Source: Nitrospirae bacterium GWC2_57_13
GTDB taxonomy: Bacteria > Nitrospirota > UBA9217
Direction: 5' to 3'
DNA length: 41,063 bases
NCBI GenBank assembly: GCA_001805055.1
Contig: MHDZ01000091.1
Coordinates: 1 to 41,063, forward strand
Position numbers and translations under genes: made by a program. The first letter of the stretch is position 1. Every line of letters begins with the position of its first letter. Under the pieces are notes generated by a model, which saw only the letters and a list, made by a program, of their open reading frames with translations, was not told where the DNA came from and did not search any database. Positions 8,979 through 16,641 of the stretch are shown here, piece by piece.

Positions 8979-9030
8979 CCGCGATCTTCCCGACCTGTCG
9001 GGACGTTCTAACCAGCTGAACTACTACCAC
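8979..9030 (-). pseudogene. Hybrid tRNA-Asp remnant, 5' half (copy A)
   Basis: On the minus strand it carries GTAGTTCAGCTGGTTAGAACG, matching the D-arm of tRNA-Asp. The same TCCCGACAGGTCGGGA hairpin as copy C then replaces the anticodon arm, followed by AGATCGCGG and unrelated sequence. There is no T-arm or acceptor 3' strand. 8979-9010 repeats at 8587-8618 with one mismatch, 392 bp away. Confidence 0.72.
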
Positions 9031-9130
9031 AAGAACTGACGTGCAACAGACAACCGACAACTTACAACGGCCCCTCTTGAGAGCACCTGACTCTTTGAAG
9101 ATCGCATGTGTGAGTTGTGCGTTATAACGC

Positions 9131-9206
9131 TGGTGGGCGGAACAGGGATCGAACCTGTGACATCAGCCTTGTAAGGGCTGCGCTCTCCCAGCTGAGCTAT
9201 CCGCCC
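9131..9206 (-). tRNA. tRNA-Val (TAC)
   Basis: 76 nt with encoded CCA. The acceptor stem is GGGCGGA/TCCGCCC. The anticodon stem CAGCC/GGCTG has loop CTTACAA, giving anticodon TAC. The T-arm has the usual GTTCGATCC. It lies 178 bp upstream of tRNA-Asp on the same strand. Confidence 0.96.
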
Positions 9207-9273
9207 AGAGCGAAGAGTTGTAATATCTATTATTCCTCATGAAATGTCAAGGGAAAAGTAGTCCATCATACTT

Positions 9274-9319
9274 CTGACGGGCACCGCGCTGCATGGTGTA
9301 TAATAGCGATATCTATCGC
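9274..9319 (+). promoter_or_regulatory. Promoter and dyad before the CoA-transferase/GNAT gene
   Basis: A perfect -10 TATAAT (9299-9304) has a weak -35 candidate CTGACG (9274-9279) 19 bp upstream. The dyad GCGATA-TC-TATCGC (9306-9319) covers the expected transcription start and could be an operator. That role is inferred. Confidence 0.45.
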
Positions 9320-9381
9320 AGTGTATTCTTCAGCATTGACGCCCCGGCCTCGGCCGCAGCAATCGCCTGAAAGGCGCCCCC

Positions 9382-11283
9382 ATGAAAGCACGCAGGAAAA
9401 TGAACGAAATAATGCGCTCCCTGGCGGACCAGTTCCCCGGGAAGTTCGCCTCCGAGCAGGCCATCTTCAGCAACATCCATCCCGGCAACAGGATCTTCAT
9501 CGGCACGGGGTGCGGCGAGCCCCAGTACCTGGTCCGCGCCCTCGTCAACTACGTGCAGTCGCACCCTAAGGCCTTTTTCGACACTGAACTGCTCCAGGTC
9601 TGGACCCTGGGGGTGGCGCCCTACGCAAACCTGAAGTTCAAGGACAACTTCCGCTACAACTCCTTCTTCATCGGCGACAACTCCCGTGACGCCGTTAACA
9701 CTGGCACGGCGGATTACACGCCTGTGTTCCTGTCCCAGGTGCCGGGTATATTCCAGCGCCGGCTCGTTCCCGTGGACGTGGCCCTGATCCAAACATCGCC
9801 CCCTGACGACCACGGCTTCATGAGCCTGGGCATCAGCGTTGACATCGTGAAGGCCGCAGTGGAGAGCGCCTCACTCGTGATCGCCCAGGTAAACACCTTC
9901 ATGCCCCGCGTGCTGGGCGACACCTTCATTAATATGCGGGACGTGCAGTTCGTCGTGCCCCACGACGAACCCCTGATGGAATACACGGGAAGCGTGTCCG
10001 ACGATATCGCCCAACGCATCGGCACCTCGGTGGCACGCATCGTACGCGACGGCGATACGATCCAGGTTGGCTATGGCAGCATCCCCAATGCCATCCTTGC
10101 CCACCTGAAGGACAAGAAGCACCTGGGTGTCCACACGGAATTGATGACCGACGGCATCGTGGACCTCATGAAACGCGGCGTGGTGGACAACACGAGGAAG
10201 GACCTGAACCCCGGCAAGACCGTGGCTGCTTTCTGCATGGGCAGCCGCGAGACCTACGAGTTCCTGCATGACAATCCAGCCATCGAATTCCGGCCCGTGA
10301 ACTACACGAACAACCCCACGGTGCTGGCCCGCCAGCGGAACATGACAGCCATCAACAGCGCCCTGGAGATCGACCTCACCGGCCAGGCCACGGCAGAGTC
10401 CATCGGCAAGACCTTCTACAGCGGCGTCGGCGGCCAGGCCGACTTCATGCGCGGCGCCATACTCTCGCCGGGCGGCAAGACGATCCTGACCCTCCAGTCC
10501 ACGGCCGAGGACGGCAGTGTCTCGCGAATCGTGCCCTTCCTGAAGGAGGGTGCCGGCGTGACGCTCACGCGGGGCGACGTCCACTACGTGGTGACCGAGT
10601 TCGGGATCGCCTATCTCCACGGAAAGAACGTGCGCGAGCGCGCCATGGACCTGATCGCCATTGCCCATCCAAAATTCCGCACATGGCTGATCGAAGAGGC
10701 GAAAAAGCTGAACTTCATCTACAGCGACCAGGCCTTCATCACCGGCGAGGGCGGCGAGTATCCCGATTTCCTCGAAACGCGCCGCACGACCAAGGCGGGC
10801 CTTGACCTCTTTCTCCGGCCTGTCAAGATCAGCGACGAACATCTGCTGAAGGATTTCTTCTACCACCTCTCGACGGACTGCATGTACAGCCGCTTCGTGT
10901 CCTCGCGCCAGGACATGCCCCACGAGCGGCTCCAGAGCTTCGTGGTCATCGACTACCGCCGTGAGATGGTGATCCTCGCCGCGGTGGAAAAGGGCGGCGG
11001 CGAGGAGGTGGTGGGCATGGGCCAGTACATCATCGACGAGAACACTCATACCGCCGAAGTGGCCTTCGTGGTGCGTGACGACCATCAAGGCAGGGGCATC
11101 GGCGCCGAACTCGTCACGTACCTCACCTATCTGGCGAAGCGCGGCGGCCTCCACGGGTTCACGGCCATGGTCCTGCAGGAAAACAAGACCATGCTCCATC
11201 TCTTCGAATCCATGGGCTTCGTCATCGACAAACGGCTTGAGTCCGGCATGTACGAGCTGATCATGTCCTTCTGGGAAACGTAA
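9382..11283 (+). CDS. Acetyl-CoA hydrolase/CoA-transferase fused to a C-terminal GNAT acetyltransferase
   Basis: 633 residues in two parts. Residues about 1-465 are an acetyl-CoA hydrolase/4-hydroxybutyrate CoA-transferase-type domain, with GYGSIPNAIL, the catalytic glutamate in VHTELMTDG (Glu253), NSALEIDLTGQ and the GVGGQADFMRGA motif. Residues about 475-633 are a GNAT domain with the acetyl-CoA loop HQGRGIGAEL. The first part should move CoA between acids or hydrolyse acyl-CoA; the second may acetylate lysine residues in response to acetyl-CoA. The downstream ADP-forming acyl-CoA synthetase and DRTGG protein support a role in acyl-CoA/acid balance. AAAGG precedes the ATG at 9382; ATG 9400 is an alternative with worse spacing. 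Confidence 0.92.
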   Translation: MKARRKMNEIMRSLADQFPGKFASEQAIFSNIHPGNRIFIGTGCGEPQYLVRALVNYVQSHPKAFFDTELLQVWTLGVAPYANLKFKDNFRYNSFFIGDNSRDAVNTGTADYTPVFLSQVPGIFQRRLVPVDVALIQTSPPDDHGFMSLGISVDIVKAAVESASLVIAQVNTFMPRVLGDTFINMRDVQFVVPHDEPLMEYTGSVSDDIAQRIGTSVARIVRDGDTIQVGYGSIPNAILAHLKDKKHLGVHTELMTDGIVDLMKRGVVDNTRKDLNPGKTVAAFCMGSRETYEFLHDNPAIEFRPVNYTNNPTVLARQRNMTAINSALEIDLTGQATAESIGKTFYSGVGGQADFMRGAILSPGGKTILTLQSTAEDGSVSRIVPFLKEGAGVTLTRGDVHYVVTEFGIAYLHGKNVRERAMDLIAIAHPKFRTWLIEEAKKLNFIYSDQAFITGEGGEYPDFLETRRTTKAGLDLFLRPVKISDEHLLKDFFYHLSTDCMYSRFVSSRQDMPHERLQSFVVIDYRREMVILAAVEKGGGEEVVGMGQYIIDENTHTAEVAFVVRDDHQGRGIGAELVTYLTYLAKRGGLHGFTAMVLQENKTMLHLFESMGFVIDKRLESGMYELIMSFWET

Positions 11284-11329
11284 GTCGACACGCGCATACC
11301 AGGCATGCCACCCCCGCTCCGTTACCAGT

Positions 11330-11367
11330 TACTATTGGATGCGGGTCCCGCACCTTTGCCAATAGTA
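11330..11367. repeat. Nested palindrome in the intergenic spacer
   Basis: Outer arms TACTATTGG (11330-11338) and CCAATAGTA (11359-11367) enclose an inner TGCGGG-T-CCCGCA hairpin. Similar words (TAGTAGTGGACGCGGG, TACTACTATGATGCGGG) follow up to about 11418. It lies in the 300-bp gap 11284-11583, which has no gene. Confidence 0.55.
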
Positions 11368-11548
11368 GTGGACGCGGGACTCTCGCCCGCCCCGGATCAA
11401 ATACTACTATGATGCGGGCCGGGAAAACGGAGACGGAGGAAAACGCGAGGTCTCGAAGAACAGGGACCGCCCCTCTTTGCCTTTGGAGTTTGATCAACTC
11501 GAGCATGTCAGCTGTGAAATTCTTTCACCGCAAGATCAGCATCTCGGC

Positions 11549-11577
11549 TTGACCCTTTTCCTATTCTGGACTACACT
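11549..11577 (+). promoter_or_regulatory. Promoter placed for a leaderless transcript of the acyl-CoA synthetase
   Basis: TTGACC (11549-11554), a 17-bp spacer and TACACT (11572-11577). Only 6 nt (AGACCC) separate the -10 box from the ATG at 11584, so transcription should begin at or next to the start codon. No Shine-Dalgarno is present. Confidence 0.55.
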
Positions 11578-11583
11578 AGACCC

Positions 11584-13674
11584 ATGCTCTCCTCGCTCTT
11601 TCATCCCCGCTCCATCGCCGTTGTCGGAGCGTCGCGAGACCCCCGCAAGGTCGGCCATGCGATCCTGAACAACCTGATCCGCTTCGGCTACGCCGGCCGG
11701 ATCCTTCCTGTGAACCCCTCAGGGACCGAGATCCTCGGCCTGCCCTCTATTCCGCGCTTGTCGGACGCTGATTCGGACGTGGACCTTGCCGTGATCGCCG
11801 TGCCTGCCCGCGCCGTGCCTTCTGCGATAGCCGACTGCGCCGCGGCAGGCGTCACGTCGGCCGTGGTGGTGAGCGCGGGATTCAAGGAAACAGGCGCCGA
11901 GGGCACGCTGCTCGAAGAGGAGCTCAAGGAGACGGCACAGAAGCACGGCATCCGCATTCTGGGGCCCAACTGCCTCGGCGTAATCAACACGGCCAATGAC
12001 CTGAACGCCACCTTCGCGGCAGGCATGCTGCCGAAGGGGCGAATCGCCTTCTTCTCCCAGTCCGGCGCCCTGGGCATCGCCATCCTCGACTGGGCCATCG
12101 GCAACAACATCGGCTTCTCCAAGTTCATCAGCCTGGGCAACAAGGCGGACCTGAGCGAGATCGACTTCATCGAATATTTCGCAGATGATCCCGACACGGA
12201 TATCATTCTGGGGTACATCGAGGACGTCGTGGACGGCCGGCGCTTTCTCGAGGCCGCGGGCCGGACCACCAAGAAGAAGCCCATCGTGCTGCTCAAGTCC
12301 GGCGGCACTGCTGCAGGGGCCCGCGCCGCGTCGTCCCACACGGGCGCCCTGGCCGGCTCGGACACGGCCTTTGACGCGGCCTTCCGGCAGGCGGGTGTGA
12401 TCCGCGCCCGGGGCATCGAGGATCTCTTCGACACGGCCCTCACCTTCTCGGGCGGGAAGCTCCCGGCCGGCGATCGACTGCTGATCATCACGAACGCCGG
12501 CGGCCCCGGCATCCTTGCAGCGGACGCTGCCGAACGGGCCGGGGTGCGGCTGCCGCAGATGGCGGCTGAGACGATCAAGGCCCTGACCACGAAGCTCCCG
12601 CCGAACGCATCGCTCTACAACCCCGTTGACCTCATCGGCGACGCTACGTCGGAACGCTACGCAGCGGCCCTTGAGGCCGCTGTTGCCGATCCGAACGTGG
12701 ACGGCGTGCTCGTGATCCTGACGCCCCAGGCCATGACGGACGTGGACGCCACAGCGGAACTGGTGATCAGGACGGCAAAAAACAGCGACAAACCGGTCCT
12801 TGCCTCCTTCATGGGCGCGCAGCGGGTGCGTGGCGCCGTGGAGCGTTTGAAGCAGGAAGCCGTGCCCAACTTCCCCTATCCCGAGACGGCTATCTCGGCC
12901 TTCAGGAAGCTCGCCGACCAGAGCGCCTGGCGCAGCATGAAGGACGAGGAGCTGACTGTGGGATGGCACAACTTCGACGCTGCTCAGGAGAAGGTCACTT
13001 CCATCCTGCACAGCGGCGCAACGCAGGTGGGAGAAGATGATGCCATTGCCATCCTGAGCTACTACGGCTTCAGCTTTCCCCGCCGCGGCCTTGCGCTGAC
13101 TTCGCAGGAAGCCGCTGTGGTCTCGGCGTCCATCGGTTTCCCGGTGGTCATGAAGATCTCATCGCCCGACATCCTGCACAAGACCGATGTGGGCGGTGTG
13201 AAGCTGAACGTCGGCACCCCGAAAGAGGCGGAGGACGCCTTCCTCGAGATCACGACCAATGCCCGGCGTTTCATGCCCCAGGCTTTCCTCAAAGGCGTGC
13301 TGATCTCCGAGATGGTGCGCGGCGGCAAAGAAGTGATTCTGGGCGTGACCCATGACCGCACCTTCGGTCACATGATCATGTTCGGCCTGGGCGGCATCTA
13401 TGTCGAAGTGCTGAAGGACGTTTCATTCCGCATCGCACCCCTTACCCGGCGCGATGCTCTTGCCATGGTGCAGGAGATCCGGACCGTGGGCCTTCTGCGC
13501 GGCGCCCGGGGCGAGCGGCCCGCGGACCTGGAAGCCATTGCTGAGAATATCGTGCGGCTTTCGGTGCTCGTGACCGACTTCCCCGAAATCCAGGAACTGG
13601 ACATCAACCCCCTTGTGGTCATGGAGAAGGGCGCCGTGGCGCTCGACGCGAGGATCATATTCAAACAACTTTAA
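11584..13674 (+). CDS. ADP-forming acyl-CoA/acetyl-CoA synthetase (fused alpha and beta)
   Basis: 696 residues. The N-terminal part is the CoA-binding/ligase alpha region: VVGASRDPRKVG near residue 15, LGPNCLGV, FSQSGALG, and the phospho-histidine loop SSHTGALAGSD. The C-terminal third is an ATP-grasp domain: GFPVVMKISSPDILHKTDVGGV, then the metal/ATP segment ending DINPLVV. The enzyme interconverts acyl-CoA, ADP and phosphate with free acid, CoA and ATP, so it can make ATP from acetyl-CoA. Fused subunits are common in bacteria. The ATG at 11584 lacks an SD and sits directly after a -10 box. It is followed by the BioD/DRTGG gene. Confidence 0.94.
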   Translation: MLSSLFHPRSIAVVGASRDPRKVGHAILNNLIRFGYAGRILPVNPSGTEILGLPSIPRLSDADSDVDLAVIAVPARAVPSAIADCAAAGVTSAVVVSAGFKETGAEGTLLEEELKETAQKHGIRILGPNCLGVINTANDLNATFAAGMLPKGRIAFFSQSGALGIAILDWAIGNNIGFSKFISLGNKADLSEIDFIEYFADDPDTDIILGYIEDVVDGRRFLEAAGRTTKKKPIVLLKSGGTAAGARAASSHTGALAGSDTAFDAAFRQAGVIRARGIEDLFDTALTFSGGKLPAGDRLLIITNAGGPGILAADAAERAGVRLPQMAAETIKALTTKLPPNASLYNPVDLIGDATSERYAAALEAAVADPNVDGVLVILTPQAMTDVDATAELVIRTAKNSDKPVLASFMGAQRVRGAVERLKQEAVPNFPYPETAISAFRKLADQSAWRSMKDEELTVGWHNFDAAQEKVTSILHSGATQVGEDDAIAILSYYGFSFPRRGLALTSQEAAVVSASIGFPVVMKISSPDILHKTDVGGVKLNVGTPKEAEDAFLEITTNARRFMPQAFLKGVLISEMVRGGKEVILGVTHDRTFGHMIMFGLGGIYVEVLKDVSFRIAPLTRRDALAMVQEIRTVGLLRGARGERPADLEAIAENIVRLSVLVTDFPEIQELDINPLVVMEKGAVALDARIIFKQL

Positions 13675-13770
13675 TTGCGATTGCGGATCGCGCAATTAAT
13701 GCTTACGCTTGCCGGAAGACAATTCCGCATTCCGAATTCGGCAGTCCGAAATTGAACTAAGGAGGTCGTC

Positions 13771-14829
13771 ATGATCCCCATCTACATAACATCCACTACC
13801 GGCCACTCAGGCAAGACCTTCCTCGCCCTGGGACTGGTCCGGAAGCTCATGGCCCGGGGGCACCGGGTGGGCTATATCAAGCCCATCGGCAAGGTGCCGA
13901 TCAAGGCCGGCACGGAGGTCTATGATGCCGACGCCCTGTTCGTGAAAGAGACCCTGGGACTGGAGGAGCCGCCGGAGGTGATCTCGCCCTTTGTGCTGAC
14001 CTTCGAGGCCCAGTCCCTGCTGCTCACCGGGAAGCTGCCGGACGTGAAGAAGAAGATCATGGCAGCCTTCCGCAGTCTCAAAAAGAAGGACTTCGTGGTC
14101 ATCAACGGCTCGGGCAGCCTCTTTGAGGGAGCACTCATGAACATCAGCCCCCTGAGCCTCATGGAGGAGATGGACGCCCGCGCCCTCATGGTTGAGCCCT
14201 GGCGCGGCGAGTTCTCGGCAGATTCTCTCTACGGCGTGCACCAACTGCTCGGCACGCGGTTCATCGGCGGAGTGATCAATAAAGTGCCTTCGAGCACGGA
14301 CAGCCACGTACGCGAGACGCTCCGGCCCTTCCTGGAGAAGAAGGGGGTCCGGATCTTCGGGGTCTTTCCACGGGAGCGGATGCTCGAGGCTGCCACCGTG
14401 CGGCAGTTGAACGAGATCCTGCATGGCCGGGTGCTGTGCTGCGAAGAGGGGCTGGACGAATACGTAGAGAACTTTTCCATCGGCGCCATGGACGTGGACA
14501 GCGCGCTGAGCTACTTCCGTCGAACGCCGAACAAGGCGGTCATCACCGGAGCCCACCGCTCGGACATCCAGCTCGCGGCCCTGGAGACCTCGACAAAATG
14601 CATCATCCTGACCGGCGGGCTGCCGACGAACGATGTAGTGATCGGCAGGGCCAGAGCCAAGGGCATCCCCATCCTCACGGTCACTGACGACACCTTCACG
14701 GCCGTCGAACGCATAGAGGCGAACGTGGGCAAAACGAGCATCCGACAGCAGGAAAAGGTGAAGCGCATCGAGGAACTGATGGACCGGGAGTTCGATGTAA
14801 CGCGGTTACTGAAAGCCTGCGGCAGCTGA
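13771..14829 (+). CDS. BioD-like P-loop plus DRTGG domain protein (Pta N-terminus-like)
   Basis: 352 residues. The N-terminal 200 residues are a dethiobiotin-synthetase-like P-loop domain with TSTTGHSGKTFLALGL (Walker A variant, about 8-20) and VVINGSGSLFEG. The rest is a DRTGG domain (about 210-330), including VITGAHRSDIQLAALE and TGGLPTNDVVIGRAR. The same two domains precede the catalytic domain in long phosphate acetyltransferases; here that catalytic domain is absent. It probably regulates or senses nucleotides in acetyl-CoA metabolism. AAGGAGG lies 5 nt before the ATG at 13771, the best SD in the window. It is 96 bp after the ADP-forming synthetase. Confidence 0.88.
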   Translation: MIPIYITSTTGHSGKTFLALGLVRKLMARGHRVGYIKPIGKVPIKAGTEVYDADALFVKETLGLEEPPEVISPFVLTFEAQSLLLTGKLPDVKKKIMAAFRSLKKKDFVVINGSGSLFEGALMNISPLSLMEEMDARALMVEPWRGEFSADSLYGVHQLLGTRFIGGVINKVPSSTDSHVRETLRPFLEKKGVRIFGVFPRERMLEAATVRQLNEILHGRVLCCEEGLDEYVENFSIGAMDVDSALSYFRRTPNKAVITGAHRSDIQLAALETSTKCIILTGGLPTNDVVIGRARAKGIPILTVTDDTFTAVERIEANVGKTSIRQQEKVKRIEELMDREFDVTRLLKACGS

Positions 14830-14874
14830 CGCGAGCTTCGATAGCCGCAGCCTGCCGTTGCACCGGGATCATTC

Positions 14875-14903
14875 TTGACACCTTGCCGGGTCCATGCTAC
14901 TGT
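14875..14903 (+). promoter_or_regulatory. Promoter placed for a leaderless aminotransferase transcript
   Basis: TTGACA (14875-14880), a 17-bp spacer and TACTGT (14898-14903). The ATG at 14910 is 6 nt after the -10 box, where transcription should begin. No SD is present. Confidence 0.6.
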
Positions 14904-14909
14904 GCGCCC

Positions 14910-15773
14910 ATGCTCGTCTATCTGAACGGTGAGTTCGTTCCGAAGCAGAATGCCATGGTCTCCGTCTTCGACCACGGATTTCTGTACGGCGACGGCATCT
15001 ATGAAACGCTGCGCGCCTATGGGGGCTCGCTTTTCCTGGCGGAGAAGCATCTTTTTCGGCTGCAGCATTCCGCCGATGCAATATCCCTCAAACTCCCTCT
15101 TCCCCTCGACAGGATCGGCGGCGCCCTCACCGAGACGGTCCGCGTTAACGGCCTGCGCGACGCCTATGTACGCATCCAGATATCCCGCGGCCCCGGCGAA
15201 ATAGGCCTCGACCCGGCCCTCTGCCCCGCGCCGACCATGGTCATCACAGCAAAGCAGTTCACGGACTACCCGCAGAACTATTATGAGCAGGGCGTGTCCG
15301 TGGCCGTCGTGGAGACGCGGCGCAACCATCCTCTGGCGCTTCCTCCCTCCATCAAGGGCACGAATTTTCTGAACAACATCCTGGCCAAGATCGAAGCGAT
15401 CGAGGCCGGCGCCTACGAGGGCATCATGTTGAACTGGGAGGGCTTCGTTGCCGAGGGAACGATCAGCAATATCTTCAGCGTACGGGACAGCGAACTGTAC
15501 ACGCCGGGTCTCGAAGTGGGCATCCTGGAAGGAGTAACGCGCGGACTGATCCTGGAGCTGGCCGCCCGCGCAGGCATCGCGGTCCGTGAGCGCGCCTTCC
15601 CCCCCGAAGAACTGTCAATGGCCGATGAATGCTTTATCACCAACACGACCATGGAGGTCATGCCGGTCACGCGCATCGACGGGCGGCCCGTAGGGACGGG
15701 CAGGCCGGGACCAATGACCGCCCGCCTTCTGGCCGCTTACCGGAACGAGGTTGCACGATGTTTGAAAACATAA
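14910..15773 (+). CDS. Class IV PLP aminotransferase (branched-chain/D-amino acid/ADC lyase family)
   Basis: 287 residues, fold-type IV. The start MLVYLNGEFVPKQNA and DHGFLYGDGIYETLR are typical; the PLP lysine is in SIKGTNFLNNILAK and the cofactor-binding stretch is EGTISNIFSV. The subfamilies (IlvE, D-alanine aminotransferase, aminodeoxychorismate lyase PabC) share these motifs. I cannot separate them by eye, so no symbol is given. The ATG at 14910 follows a -10 box directly and lacks an SD, while the open frame upstream (from 14883) would overlap the promoter. The 3' end overlaps deoC by 16 bp, so the two are probably cotranscribed. Confidence 0.92.
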   Translation: MLVYLNGEFVPKQNAMVSVFDHGFLYGDGIYETLRAYGGSLFLAEKHLFRLQHSADAISLKLPLPLDRIGGALTETVRVNGLRDAYVRIQISRGPGEIGLDPALCPAPTMVITAKQFTDYPQNYYEQGVSVAVVETRRNHPLALPPSIKGTNFLNNILAKIEAIEAGAYEGIMLNWEGFVAEGTISNIFSVRDSELYTPGLEVGILEGVTRGLILELAARAGIAVRERAFPPEELSMADECFITNTTMEVMPVTRIDGRPVGTGRPGPMTARLLAAYRNEVARCLKT

Positions 15774-16438
15774 AGAGCCTCGCCGGGCTCATTGACTCGA
15801 CCCTCGTCAGACCCGATGCAACGCTCCAGGACCTTGCCGTTGCCTGCGATGATGCGCGGACCTGCGGCTTCGCGGCGCTCATCGTGAGCAGCGGCCTTGT
15901 AAAAAAAGCTCAGGAACTGCTTGCAGGCTCTCCGGTTAAGGTCGGAGCCGTCATCGGGTTTCCGCACGGCGCTTGCACCACGACCGTCAAGATCGTCGAA
16001 GCAATGGAAGCGTTAAAGAACGGGGCGCAGGAGCTGGATATTATGATCAACGTCGGCCTGCTGCGTTCAGGCGCCGCGGACCGCGTCGAAATCGATGTCA
16101 AGAACGTCATCACCATGACGTCCCAGGCCCTCCACAAGGTCATTCTCGAGACCGGATGTCTCACGGCGACCGAGATCGCCGAAGGCAGCCGCATCGCACT
16201 GCGCGCCGGAGCGGCCTTCCTCAAGACGTCAACAGGCTTCGGTTTCCGCGGCGCGACCGTGGATGACGTCAAAACGATCCGTGCCGCTGTTGGCTCCGCA
16301 TGCCGCATCAAGGCTTCCGGCGGGATCCGCGATCTCGCTTCCGCGCAGGCCCTCGTGGAGGCCGGTGCTGACCGGATCGGGACGAGCGCCGGCAGGGCCA
16401 TCGTGGAAGAATTTCGCCGCACAGAAACAGGTCGTTGA
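15758..16438 (+). CDS. deoC: Deoxyribose-phosphate aldolase
   Basis: Cleaves 2-deoxyribose 5-phosphate to glyceraldehyde 3-phosphate and acetaldehyde. 226 residues, typical bacterial length. The Schiff-base lysine is Lys156 in FLKTSTGFG. The second catalytic lysine is Lys185 in RIKASGGIRD, and the acid/base aspartate is Asp94 in ELDIMINVG. The ATG at 15758 gives MFENIKSLAGLIDST, a normal DeoC start, and overlaps the aminotransferase by 16 bp. The acetaldehyde product would feed the acetyl-CoA genes upstream. Confidence 0.96.
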   Translation: MFENIKSLAGLIDSTLVRPDATLQDLAVACDDARTCGFAALIVSSGLVKKAQELLAGSPVKVGAVIGFPHGACTTTVKIVEAMEALKNGAQELDIMINVGLLRSGAADRVEIDVKNVITMTSQALHKVILETGCLTATEIAEGSRIALRAGAAFLKTSTGFGFRGATVDDVKTIRAAVGSACRIKASGGIRDLASAQALVEAGADRIGTSAGRAIVEEFRRTETGR

Positions 16439-16554
16439 AGACGAACCGCGCAATCTCATTTCTTTTCAAACCTTGACATAATTGCGCGAACGTTTGTGAC
16501 AGCATGACCTCGGGCCATGCCTTCACTTTGCAATTTGAAATGTGCAATTTTCAA

Positions 16555-16583
16555 TTGCGGCCAGAGGCCGCTTATGGTATGTT
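16555..16583 (+). promoter_or_regulatory. Candidate promoter for the LysM/M23 peptidase gene
   Basis: TTGCGG (16555-16560), a 17-bp spacer and TATGTT (16578-16583). The start codon is at 16642. Confidence 0.4.
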
Positions 16584-16641
16584 CATCGCCTGACCTGCGG
16601 AGCGGGATGTCGCGCTCCTTTTGCCCCCCGGGAGATACTGC

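Noticed and set aside
8696-9060. Open frames over tRNA-Asp on both strands
   Set aside because: They cover the tRNA gene (for example GRGSNPRPPA and GGRGFEPRPPR) and have no SD or family.
9871-11199. Long antisense frame (442 codons) inside the CoA-transferase gene
   Set aside because: It is a shadow of high-GC codon use; the His/Val-rich product has no recognisable family and the sense gene is certain.
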